NCBI GenBank assembly: GCA_903881535.1
Contig: CAIRTT010000642.1
Location: 1 to 17,763, forward strand
Length of the DNA: 17,763 nucleotides
Reading direction: 5' to 3'
Source: an uncultured Armatimonadota bacterium
GTDB lineage: Bacteria; Armatimonadota; Armatimonadia; Armatimonadales; Armatimonadaceae
The position numbers and the translations under genes were made by a program. The notes beneath the pieces are model-generated. The model searched no databases, was not told the DNA's origin, and was given only the letters and a program-made list of their open reading frames with translations. Positions 1-6,661 of the stretch are shown one piece after another (within the stretch, counting starts at the first letter, position 1; every line of letters begins with the position of its first letter).

Positions 1-1
1 G

Positions 2-946
2 GATGCCGGCCTAACCACATCTGGAATCGATGCCGTTGTCCTCGTCGGTGGAAGCACCCGCGTCCCACTTGTGCGCAGCCGCGTGGAAGCGTATTTCGGC
101 AAACCCGCCCTCACGGATGTCGACCCTGATCAGGTCGTCGCTCTCGGCGCCGCAATCCAAGCGGACATTCTAGCTGGCAACCGGACGGACACACTGCTCC
201 TCGCTGTCACACCGCTGTCCCTTGGCATCGAAACCATCGGCGGCGCAACCGAAAAACTCATCTACCGCAACACCCGTATCCCAACCCAGGCCGTCGAGCA
301 CTTCACGACCAGCAAGGATGGCCAGACAAAAGTCCTCATCCATGTCGTTCAAGGTGAACGCGAAATGGCCGCTGATAACCGCTCCCTCGCACGTATCGAG
401 CTTGGAGGCATTCCCGCGCTTCCGGCGGGTGTTCCGAAAGTCAATGTGACATTCCGCATCGATGCCAATGGCATTCTCCGCGTGGATGCCAACGAAGAGC
501 GCAGCGGCACCAAGGCCGTTGTGCGGGTGAAGCCAACGTATGGCATCGAGCAATCCGATGTCCGTGCAGCGGTCAGGGCATCGTTTGTGCACGCAGACGA
601 AGATGTCGCGGCGCGTACACGGGCAGACATGGTAAACGAAGCGACCAGCGCACTTATCGGCCTGTCCAAGCTCTTTGTGACCCACCGGGACCGGTTGGGT
701 ACCGACACTATCGACGCCATCGCCGCCGCACGCGTTGTCCTCGAGGATGCCATCGGAAATGCGCCAGACCACACCACAATCCGTGAAGCCTGGGATGCGC
801 TTGAAGATGTCGCAAGGCCGCTCGCAGAGCTAGCGATGAGCGATATCGCGACAAACCTCGTCAGTGGAAAGACGCTCACGGATGCGCTCGCATTCCTTGA
901 AGAGCGCTCACGGGAACGTAAAGGCTTGGATGCCTCGGGCGCATGA
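2..946 (+). CDS. hscA: HscA-type Hsp70 chaperone, C-terminal part (5' end outside window)
   Basis: The frame is open from the window edge, so only the last ~314 codons are visible; HscA is normally about 610-620 residues. The piece starts in the end of the ATPase domain (VLVGGSTRVPLV, then an FGK-like turn and DPDQVVALGAAIQADILAG). It continues through the linker LLLAVTPLSLGIET into the beta-sandwich peptide-binding domain and helical lid. Several signatures favour HscA over DnaK: AIQADILAGNR, HVVQGEREMAADNRSLAR, and VKPTYGI at 527-547, where DnaK usually has a TGSSGLS-type sequence. HscA acts in the cytoplasm with HscB to transfer Fe-S clusters from the IscU scaffold, and iscX downstream supports that role. 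The stop overlaps the next start as ATGA. It could be a DnaK paralogue, but HscA is more likely. Confidence 0.8.
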   Translation, partial: DAGLTTSGIDAVVLVGGSTRVPLVRSRVEAYFGKPALTDVDPDQVVALGAAIQADILAGNRTDTLLLAVTPLSLGIETIGGATEKLIYRNTRIPTQAVEHFTTSKDGQTKVLIHVVQGEREMAADNRSLARIELGGIPALPAGVPKVNVTFRIDANGILRVDANEERSGTKAVVRVKPTYGIEQSDVRAAVRASFVHADEDVAARTRADMVNEATSALIGLSKLFVTHRDRLGTDTIDAIAAARVVLEDAIGNAPDHTTIREAWDALEDVARPLAELAMSDIATNLVSGKTLTDALAFLEERSRERKGLDASGA

Positions 947-1476
947 TTCGCCTCCGGATGACAAACACCAAACCCATCATTTGGCTGTTCGGGGATGAAG
1001 AAGCAAACGACTTACGCGATTCGCTGAAAGCCTTGGATGGTGTTGACATCGATATTCGATGTTACGCCTACACCGGAGCGACGCTTGAGAGTGTGATGGA
1101 TGCGCAGCTCCTGAATGCAATCGGGAGCGGGACATCGCCAGGAGCAATCATCGTGGCGGCGGGTGCGTACGATGCGCTCCTTATCGCGATGGGTGGCGGC
1201 GATGCAAGTGATGCCGCTACACAACTCGCGATGCGAGTGCAACGCCTCAAAACCATTCTCAGACTGCGTACATTGGATAGCATCCCTTTGCTCGTCCATT
1301 CATCGCTTCAAAGCGAGCCACATTGCACTAAACTAGGAATACCATTGGGGTGGGCCGAACAGGTTAGTACGCTGGCGTGTGATGAACCATCTGGAGCGAC
1401 AGCTGCACCCGGCACGCTCGAAACGTTGCTTATTGGTTTAGGTTTTGGAAAGGATTTTGGTCATGAATCGTCGTGA
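943..1476 (+). CDS. Hypothetical protein in the hscA cluster; faint SGNH-like pattern
   Basis: I do not recognise this 177-residue protein. Its start overlaps the hscA stop (ATGA); an in-frame ATG at 958 is an alternative that gives MTNTKPIIWLFGDE. A hydrophobic strand followed by GDE near the N terminus, and a later IIVAAGAYDALL segment, vaguely recall the GDS and GxND blocks of SGNH hydrolases. The nucleophile serine and a C-terminal DxxH are not evident, so any such enzyme would be degenerate. There is no signal peptide and no cysteine cluster, so it is not the ferredoxin often found behind hscA. The 3' end overlaps chaN by 14 bases, which suggests translational coupling. The gene is supported by its tight packing rather than by homology. 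Confidence 0.7.
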   Translation: MIRLRMTNTKPIIWLFGDEEANDLRDSLKALDGVDIDIRCYAYTGATLESVMDAQLLNAIGSGTSPGAIIVAAGAYDALLIAMGGGDASDAATQLAMRVQRLKTILRLRTLDSIPLLVHSSLQSEPHCTKLGIPLGWAEQVSTLACDEPSGATAAPGTLETLLIGLGFGKDFGHESS

Positions 1477-2374
1477 TGTATTGCTTGGACTCGCTGGTGT
1501 TGCACTCGTTCCATCCATGGCGATGGCAAAGGAAGCTGAGTTTCGAATCATCGAGATCGCGACCGGTAAAGAAGTCCGCTGGAAGTCGATGCTTGATAAT
1601 GTGGCCAAGTCGGATGCCGTATTTGTAGGCGAGCAGCACGATGACCCCGAGACGCATCGCATGGAGCTCGCAATCCTCGAAGACCTCCATGGACGAGTAG
1701 GCCGTCGCTTGATTTTGACCATGGAGATGTTTGAGAGGGACCAGCAAGTCGTGCTCGACCAGCACCTTGCAGGCGTTCTGAGCGAAGAAGAGCTCGGCAA
1801 GAAGACCAAGCTCTGGGGGAATTACACCTCTGACTATGCTCCGATGGTCCGCTTTGCAGCCAAAAATATGGTCCCGGTCGTTGCGGCGAACTGCCCGAAC
1901 ACAATCATCCGTAAGGTTGGCCAGGGCGGCATCGATGCCCTTGCAAAGCTCCCAGAATCTGAGCGGCGCTTTGCCGCGAAGACGGTGATTGCTCCCGCTG
2001 CGGATGCCTACGCCGACAAGTTTACGGAAACGATGTCGGGGATGGGTGGCAGTCACGGTCCCGCGATGGACCCTGCGATGCTCCGTCGTATCTATGAAGC
2101 CCAGTGCACCCGGGATGACACCATGGCGGAGTCTATCCACCGCGCGATGACAACCGGGAGCGTCGTCCTGCACATTAATGGCGGCTTTCACTCCGAGAGC
2201 GGTCTCGGGACCGTTGCCCGCTTGCAATGGCGACGCCCGCTTGGTCATCGCTCAACCGTGATTCAAGTCGTGCCGGTAAAGGGCTCTCTCAAGGGAGCAA
2301 TTGTGCCAAAGGGCCAAGCCACAGGAACGTATGTTGTGTTCGTGGCTGATAAGCGCAAGCCTACGGATGGCTAG
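1463..2374 (+). CDS. ChaN-family haem-binding/iron-regulated protein, Tat-exported
   Basis: The protein has 303 residues and belongs to the ChaN / Cofac_haem_bdg family. Characteristic segments are FVGEQHDDPETH (about residues 54-65), LTMEMFERD (85-93), a NYTSDYAPMVRFA segment, and HINGGFHSESGLGT near the C terminus. The ATG at 1463 is preferred over an upstream TTG at 1445. GGAAAGGA at 1447-1454 is a good ribosome-binding site with 8 bases of spacing, and this start yields MNRRDVLLGLAGVALV, a compact twin-arginine-like signal ending in SMAMA. ChaN proteins bind haem and are linked to iron acquisition in other bacteria. Here the gene lies between two Fe-S biogenesis genes, consistent with an iron theme. 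The exact substrate is unknown. No lipobox cysteine is visible, so it is probably soluble in the periplasm. Confidence 0.85.
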   Translation: MNRRDVLLGLAGVALVPSMAMAKEAEFRIIEIATGKEVRWKSMLDNVAKSDAVFVGEQHDDPETHRMELAILEDLHGRVGRRLILTMEMFERDQQVVLDQHLAGVLSEEELGKKTKLWGNYTSDYAPMVRFAAKNMVPVVAANCPNTIIRKVGQGGIDALAKLPESERRFAAKTVIAPAADAYADKFTETMSGMGGSHGPAMDPAMLRRIYEAQCTRDDTMAESIHRAMTTGSVVLHINGGFHSESGLGTVARLQWRRPLGHRSTVIQVVPVKGSLKGAIVPKGQATGTYVVFVADKRKPTDG

Positions 2375-2380
2375 TCTAGG

Positions 2381-3085
2381 TTGAATACCACTCTGCTCTG
2401 CATCCACGGCTGGCCGATGACATCCGCGACGTTTTCAAGTCTCGTGGGTGCGCTTCCTGATGTCAATGTTGTGGCGCTAGATCTTCCCGGGTTTGGAGGC
2501 ACATCGGATAGTGGTTTCGAACATTCACTGGATGCCTACGCGGACTTTGTGACTGCTATCGCAGAGCGCATCCCCGGTGACGTTCACCTTGTTGGGCTAT
2601 CCATGGGCGGCAAGATCGCGATGCACATCGCTGCGCGGCAACCGATGTGGCTACAAAGTCTAATCCTCCTTGCGCCAAGCTACCCGGATGCGACGATCGT
2701 TTCTCCTGATGCTCTCGCAGCGCAGTTGGGAGCATTTGAAAATGTGGATGCGTTGACTGCGCTCGTCAGCGGATGGGCAAGTGACACGGCTCCTCTTGTT
2801 GCATGGGCGCAGTTTGCAAGCCGTGATGCCTACGCGTGGTGGTTGACTGATGGCCGCCCGGCCGACATCTCCAATGGGGTTGCAAACATCAACGTTCCTA
2901 CCTTGGTACTGCACGGCGAGAACGATCCGCTGCGAAGCTCCGATGCGCTCCGGGAGCGCATCGTGGACCGTCTTCCAAATGCCGAGCTGATGGTGGTTGC
3001 TGGGGCATCGCATTGCATCCAAATGGACCAGCCGCACGAAACGGCACTTGTGCTCCGAGACTGGATGGCCCGACACAGTGGCTAA
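2381..3085 (+). CDS. Alpha/beta-fold hydrolase
   Basis: This 234-residue alpha/beta hydrolase starts with TTG only 6 bases after the chaN stop; no strong ribosome-binding site is visible, so expression may be coupled. The oxyanion-hole motif HGW is at residues 9-11, the nucleophile elbow GLSMGG places Ser74, the acid is probably Asp182 (HGENDP), and the catalytic histidine is His211 (GASHCIQMDQPHE). A complete triad argues for an active esterase, lipase or C-C hydrolase of the BioH/MhpC type. The cap region between residues 105 and 165 is helical and gives no substrate clue. There is no signal peptide, so it is cytoplasmic. The 3' end overlaps the following thioredoxin-like gene by 8 bases. 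Confidence 0.85.
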   Translation: MNTTLLCIHGWPMTSATFSSLVGALPDVNVVALDLPGFGGTSDSGFEHSLDAYADFVTAIAERIPGDVHLVGLSMGGKIAMHIAARQPMWLQSLILLAPSYPDATIVSPDALAAQLGAFENVDALTALVSGWASDTAPLVAWAQFASRDAYAWWLTDGRPADISNGVANINVPTLVLHGENDPLRSSDALRERIVDRLPNAELMVVAGASHCIQMDQPHETALVLRDWMARHSG

Positions 3086-3434
3086 AGGCTTTCTCCGCCA
3101 CGCGCCGGGCGGCCCGGAGGCGATAAATGATGCATCTTTTGTAGATGACATTTCAGACCCGAACCAAACGTACATTATCGAGTTCTGGTCGGCGGGTTGT
3201 GCGGCGTGTGAGCGTATCGCCGGGGAGCTGACCGGAGCATTTTGTGCGCTGCCTCGGATTACCATTTACACGGCAAATGTGGATGAAGAACTTGAGCTCG
3301 CGATGCGCTGCCGTGTGATGGCATTGCCTGCGGTGTTGGTGTTTCGCAGAGGTTTGGAGGTGTTTCGCTCACACAGCCTTGATGCACCGCGCATCGTCGG
3401 TGCGTTCATTAATGGTGATGTGCACATCAGGTAG
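3078..3434 (+). CDS. Small thioredoxin-fold protein with CAAC active site
   Basis: The GTG at 3078 overlaps the hydrolase stop by 8 bases and gives a 118-residue protein, close to the length of thioredoxin. An earlier in-frame ATG at 2997 would overlap the hydrolase by 89 bases and is unlikely. The fold is recognisable: YIIEFWSAGCAACERI carries the redox pair C-A-A-C in place of C-G-P-C, ITIYTANVDEE corresponds to the central strand, and ALPAVLVFRRG carries the conserved cis-proline before a beta-hairpin. The two cysteines are kept, so disulfide exchange is plausible. The unusual CAAC loop suggests a dedicated partner rather than general thioredoxin work. Its place just before iscX may link thiol chemistry to Fe-S assembly, but that is inference. 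Confidence 0.75.
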   Translation: MAKGFLRHAPGGPEAINDASFVDDISDPNQTYIIEFWSAGCAACERIAGELTGAFCALPRITIYTANVDEELELAMRCRVMALPAVLVFRRGLEVFRSHSLDAPRIVGAFINGDVHIR

Positions 3435-3437
3435 AAT
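3432..3437 (+). promoter_or_regulatory. Candidate -10 box (TAGAAT) for iscX
   Basis: GGTAGAAT overlaps the stop codon of the thioredoxin-like gene. A start site about 7 bases downstream would give a ~28-base leader containing GGAG at 3458-3461 ahead of the iscX ATG. The same GG-TARRAT form occurs before mutL and UBact. I see no convincing -35 element. Confidence 0.35.
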
Positions 3438-3471
3438 CAACCCGCAATAACTGCATCGGAGACACAACAAA

Positions 3472-3696
3472 ATGCCAGCATTTGGATGGGATGACATCGA
3501 GGATATCGCGATCGGACTTACGGAAGAGCACCCTGACCTTGAGCCTCTGAAGGTGCGGTTTACCGACCTCGCACGGATGGTTTCGGAGCTTCCTGATTTC
3601 AAGGGTGGCCCTCTTGATGCATCCAATGGCCGTGCAAATGAAGGTCGCTTGGAAGCAATTCAAATGGCCTGGCTGGAAGAAGTAAACGACAAGTAG
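3472..3696 (+). CDS. iscX: Fe-S cluster assembly protein IscX (YfhJ family)
   Basis: This 74-residue acidic protein matches IscX. FGWDDIEDIAIGLTEEHPDL aligns with the N-terminal helix of the family, VRFTDLARMVSELPDF is the family core (RFTD followed by an L-x-DF segment), and EGRLEAIQMAWLEEV matches the conserved LEAI-x-x-x-WL-x-E end. E. coli IscX is 66 residues. IscX binds the cysteine desulfurase IscS and iron, and tunes the rate of Fe-S cluster assembly in the cytoplasm. It has its own ribosome-binding site (GGAG, 10 bases before ATG) and a candidate promoter box upstream. In proteobacterial isc operons iscX follows hscA and fdx. Here four unrelated genes stand between hscA and iscX, which is a rearranged version of that arrangement. 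Confidence 0.88.
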   Translation: MPAFGWDDIEDIAIGLTEEHPDLEPLKVRFTDLARMVSELPDFKGGPLDASNGRANEGRLEAIQMAWLEEVNDK

Positions 3697-3713
3697 ACAC
3701 ATCGGCAGGAAAG

Positions 3714-3738
3714 CGGGCGCCCGGCGGTGAACCGCCCG
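3714..3738 (+). promoter_or_regulatory. GC-rich alternative hairpins over the start of the isomerase gene
   Basis: Two mutually exclusive stems are visible. One is GGCGG-TGAA-CCGCC (3723-3736), which places the GTG at 3727 at the stem/loop edge. The other pairs CGGGCG (3714-3719) with CGCCCG (3733-3738). There is no T-tract, so it is not a standard intrinsic terminator. It could modulate translation of the next gene or trim the iscX transcript. Confidence 0.35.
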
Positions 3739-4599
3739 GACATGATGACGATAGGTTTACGGCTTCCTGGGGCGTGTAGCCGGCTCCCATTTCCCGAGTT
3801 TGCGATGTGGTGTGCGGGTGCTGGCTTTGACAGCATCGACCTACCGGAACCATCCCTGGAACGCGTTGATGCCCTTACTGCAGCAGGACTTGCGATAGGC
3901 ACGATTGACCTTGGTCCGACGCAAAAGCTGTTGTCTCCGGATGATGCCGTGCGTGCGGAAGGTGTCGCCGAAGTGTCGGCGCGTGTGCGTGCGATTGCAG
4001 CAGTCGGAGGGACAAAGGCATTTTGTGTCTTCTACCCGGCGGACCACACGCAGGCCCGCGGCATCAGTGTTGAGAACTTCTGTAAAGCATTTCCTGAAGT
4101 CGGTGCGGTCGCGGCGGAAGTTGGCGTTCGGTTCGCGATGGAAGGTTGGCCGGGGCCGAATCTCAGTGCCATCGGTGTAACGCCAGAAACACTGCGGATT
4201 ATGTTTGCAGCGGACACATCCGGTACGCTTGGCATGAACTACGACCCAAGCCACTTGGTGCGTGTTGGCGTTGACTATAAGCGCTACCTGCGTGAGTTTG
4301 GCCACTTGGTTGTCCACGCGCACGGGAAAGACACAGCCCGTGACACCGAGGGGCAATACCTCTATGGCCATCTTGGGCCATCCGTGGACAAGGCGATTGG
4401 CTGGAGCGGCGGCGACTGGCGTTACTGTATTCCTGGTGAAGGGGATGTGGACTGGACGCATGTTTGCGCCGAGCTGAATCGCCATGGGTTTGATGGCACA
4501 ATTGCGATCGAGCTTGAGGACTTCCGCTACAACAACACCGAAGATGGCGAGAAGCGCGGGCTCAGCCGTGCCCGTGCCCATCTGTTGCCACTGCTCTAG
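3727..4599 (+). CDS. Xylose-isomerase-like TIM-barrel sugar isomerase/epimerase
   Basis: The protein has 290 residues and belongs to the sugar phosphate isomerase/epimerase (AP endonuclease family 2-like) superfamily. The metal-binding residues expected of this barrel are visible: Glu139 (FAMEGWPG), Asp173 and His176 (MNYDPSHL), His199 (VHAHGKD) and Glu262 (IAIELED). WRYCIPGEGDVDW near residue 231 is a typical active-site loop. The substrate cannot be read from sequence; relatives act on inositol-derived or keto sugars. Two starts are possible: GTG at 3727, or ATG at 3742 (MMTIGLRLPG). The second would put the start just after a GC-rich hairpin and may be the true one. The gene begins 30 bases after iscX and appears to end the first cluster. 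Confidence 0.82.
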   Translation: MNRPDMMTIGLRLPGACSRLPFPEFAMWCAGAGFDSIDLPEPSLERVDALTAAGLAIGTIDLGPTQKLLSPDDAVRAEGVAEVSARVRAIAAVGGTKAFCVFYPADHTQARGISVENFCKAFPEVGAVAAEVGVRFAMEGWPGPNLSAIGVTPETLRIMFAADTSGTLGMNYDPSHLVRVGVDYKRYLREFGHLVVHAHGKDTARDTEGQYLYGHLGPSVDKAIGWSGGDWRYCIPGEGDVDWTHVCAELNRHGFDGTIAIELEDFRYNNTEDGEKRGLSRARAHLLPLL

Positions 4600-4612
4600 G
4601 CGTCCTGTCAAA

Positions 4613-4664
4613 ACAACTATTCAACCCTGTGATAGTTTGTCCATATCTGGGGTTGAAATGTTGT
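4613..4664. repeat. Long imperfect inverted repeat after the isomerase gene
   Basis: ACAACTATTCAACCC (4613-4627) pairs with GGGTTGAAATGTTGT (4650-4664), with one small offset and a 22-base loop. It lies 13 bases past the isomerase stop. There is no T-run after the right arm, so it is not a textbook terminator. Candidates are a factor-dependent terminator, an mRNA-stabilising hairpin or a protein-binding dyad. Confidence 0.5.
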
Positions 4665-4668
4665 CAGA

Positions 4669-4686
4669 GGATGTTTGTAATCATCC
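4669..4686. repeat. Inverted GGATG/CATCC pair in the spacer before mutL
   Basis: GGATG (4669-4673) and CATCC (4682-4686) face each other across 8 bases and can form a 5-bp stem. These are the two orientations of the motif over-represented throughout the window. The rest of the 177-base spacer shows no gene. Confidence 0.5.
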
Positions 4687-4764
4687 GTCGAGACTGATTG
4701 CGTGCTAAGTCTGTTATCGACAAGCATCCCAAAATTCATCCCCTCATCGCGCATCGACCTCCGG

Positions 4765-4770
4765 TAGAAT
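4765..4770 (+). promoter_or_regulatory. -10 box (TAGAAT) placed for a leaderless mutL transcript
   Basis: CGGTAGAAT ends 6 bases before the mutL ATG at 4777, so a normal transcription start would fall on or next to the A of ATG. No Shine-Dalgarno sequence fits between the box and the ATG. This geometry is typical of leaderless bacterial genes. I see no clear -35 element. Confidence 0.5.
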
Positions 4771-4776
4771 TACCGA

Positions 4777-6660
4777 ATGAATTCACCGTCCCCTGATACG
4801 AGACTGCCTGTTCCAGGCTACGTTGGGGATGCCGATGCGACGGTTCGTCTCCTCGATGACAACACGAGTAACCAGATCGCCGCAGGCGAAGTCGTGGAGC
4901 GACCGAGCAGCGTCGTCAAAGAGCTCGTCGAGAATGCCATGGATGCTGGTGCTACGCGAATCGATGTCAACATCGAGGATGGTGGACGTGGCCTGATTGT
5001 CGTTCGGGACAATGGCTGTGGGATGAGTCCAGTCGATGCCGTGCTTTCTGTTCAGCGCCACGCCACGAGCAAAATCACTACTGCGGATGACCTCCTCGAA
5101 ATCACCACGTTTGGGTTCCGGGGGGAAGCACTTCCATCCATCGCCAGCGTCTCAGACTTCTCTCTAACGACCAAGCGCCACGCCGATGAGGTTGGAACGC
5201 AGCTCGTGATTCAGCACGGAAATGTGACATTTACCGGGCCTGCAGCATGCCCGGATGGCACTGAAGTTCGCGTTGCAAGCCTCTTTTCAACCGTGCCGGC
5301 GCGTCTCAAATTTCTAAAGTCAAACCAGACTGAGCTCAACCATGTCTCGGACTTTCTCCAGCGCCTCGTCCTCAGTCGTCCGGATGTCGCAGTAACACTG
5401 ACGCACGATGGCCAGACGATTCTGCAGTTCGCGGGTACGGGGGATGTCGCAGCATCGCTTGGGGCAGTTCTCGGCCGCGATGCCGTGAAAGATATGGTTC
5501 CGCTGACCTGTGAAACACCAGGGCTAAAAGTGCGTGGCTGGGTCTCAAAACCCAGTGTCACCAAAGCGACGCGGGCGGGGCAATACTTTTTTGTCAACAA
5601 CCGGGCTGTGCGCTCACGTGTGCTCCAGGTCGCCTTTGACCGGGCATTTCGTAAGCTGGTTGAAGGCGATCGACACCCGCTAACAGTTATCTTTATCGAG
5701 ATCGATCCGCGCTATGTCGATGTCAATGTGCATCCGGCTAAGAGCGAAGTCCGCTTCACCCGTGATGGCGATATCTTTGCAGTCATTGCGCGCGCCGTCG
5801 AGGATGCACTGCTAACAGGTGGATTGATTCCTGAAGTCAATGTAACGCCAAGCATGCCGCAACCCGTGATTTATTCACGGCCATCCACACCGCCACGTAC
5901 CACGATGAGCAATTTCGCCGATGTTTTCGCAGAGCTCCCCAGCCGCCCCTTGGATGGACTTTTCGAGCAGCCATCAGCCTCCGACGCTGTCCATCCTAGT
6001 GGAGATGCAAGCGCACAGGGTACCGGACCAAATGCCTACATTGGTTTTGATGGCTATGCGATCAGCCGCCTGCGTGTGATTGGGCAAAGCCGGAACACGT
6101 ACATCGTGGCCGAAACCGATGATGCCATTCTCCTCATCGACCAGCATGTTGCGCACGAGCGCGTTTTGTACGAGCAGTTTATGAATGGTGCCGCAGCGGA
6201 AAAGGACACCTGGGGGATTGTGGCTCAGAATCTGGTCATTCCTGCGACGCTTCCGGTCAGCCCGGTTGAGCGTGAAGCGGCAGTAAAGTACCGTGATGTC
6301 CTTTTGCGGGCAGGGTTTGATATCGATGTCTTTGGCACAGATACCGTGGTTGTTCGGTCGGTTCCCGCGACGGTTATTGAGAAGCCGTATCTCGGGATGA
6401 TCTCATCGATTCTGGATGACCTTGCGCATACGCAAGGAAGCCGCCGGCTGGATTTGCCGAATGAAGCAGCATTGATTATGGCGAGCTGTCGCTTGGCGGT
6501 GAAAAAGGGTGATCCTCTCACCATGGATGAAATGGTAAAGCTTTTAGCGGACCTTGCTGGCATGAAGAACCCATTCACGTGCCCGCATGGCCGGCCGATT
6601 CTCCTAGCGCTTCCGCATCGTGAAATGGACCGTAAGTTTCATAGAATTGGACCTCACTGA
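4777..6660 (+). CDS. mutL: DNA mismatch repair protein MutL
   Basis: This 627-residue MutL acts with MutS in mismatch repair. The N-terminal GHKL ATPase shows QIAAGEVVERPSSVVKELVEN (catalytic Glu49), DNGCG (78-82), ATSKI (96-100) and GFRGEALPS (113-121). A transducer domain follows, then a proline-rich linker at about 360-415. The C-terminal dimerisation/nuclease domain keeps the endonuclease motifs: DQHVAHERVLYE from Asp455 (one Ala to Val change from DQHA), SCRLAVKKGD around Cys571, CPHGRP from Cys602, and a final FHRIG. MutL is therefore probably a nicking endonuclease, as in bacteria that lack MutH. The N terminus has ~22 extra residues before the usual start. The leader is very short or absent. 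The secreted-protein gene follows immediately. Confidence 0.96.
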   Translation: MNSPSPDTRLPVPGYVGDADATVRLLDDNTSNQIAAGEVVERPSSVVKELVENAMDAGATRIDVNIEDGGRGLIVVRDNGCGMSPVDAVLSVQRHATSKITTADDLLEITTFGFRGEALPSIASVSDFSLTTKRHADEVGTQLVIQHGNVTFTGPAACPDGTEVRVASLFSTVPARLKFLKSNQTELNHVSDFLQRLVLSRPDVAVTLTHDGQTILQFAGTGDVAASLGAVLGRDAVKDMVPLTCETPGLKVRGWVSKPSVTKATRAGQYFFVNNRAVRSRVLQVAFDRAFRKLVEGDRHPLTVIFIEIDPRYVDVNVHPAKSEVRFTRDGDIFAVIARAVEDALLTGGLIPEVNVTPSMPQPVIYSRPSTPPRTTMSNFADVFAELPSRPLDGLFEQPSASDAVHPSGDASAQGTGPNAYIGFDGYAISRLRVIGQSRNTYIVAETDDAILLIDQHVAHERVLYEQFMNGAAAEKDTWGIVAQNLVIPATLPVSPVEREAAVKYRDVLLRAGFDIDVFGTDTVVVRSVPATVIEKPYLGMISSILDDLAHTQGSRRLDLPNEAALIMASCRLAVKKGDPLTMDEMVKLLADLAGMKNPFTCPHGRPILLALPHREMDRKFHRIGPH

Positions 6661-6661
6661 T

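Noticed and set aside
1430..2248. A 272-codon minus-strand open frame opposite the ChaN-like gene
   Set aside because: It is antisense to a gene with clear family motifs, shows no recognisable domain and has no ribosome-binding site. It is a by-product of codon bias.
2997..3077. An upstream ATG extension of the thioredoxin-like gene
   Set aside because: It would overlap the hydrolase by 89 bases and add a Thr/Arg/Lys-rich stretch unlike a thioredoxin N terminus; GTG at 3078 fits better.
3841..4611. A 256-codon minus-strand open frame opposite the sugar isomerase gene
   Set aside because: The + strand carries conserved metal ligands in order, and the antisense product is Arg/His-rich without family features.
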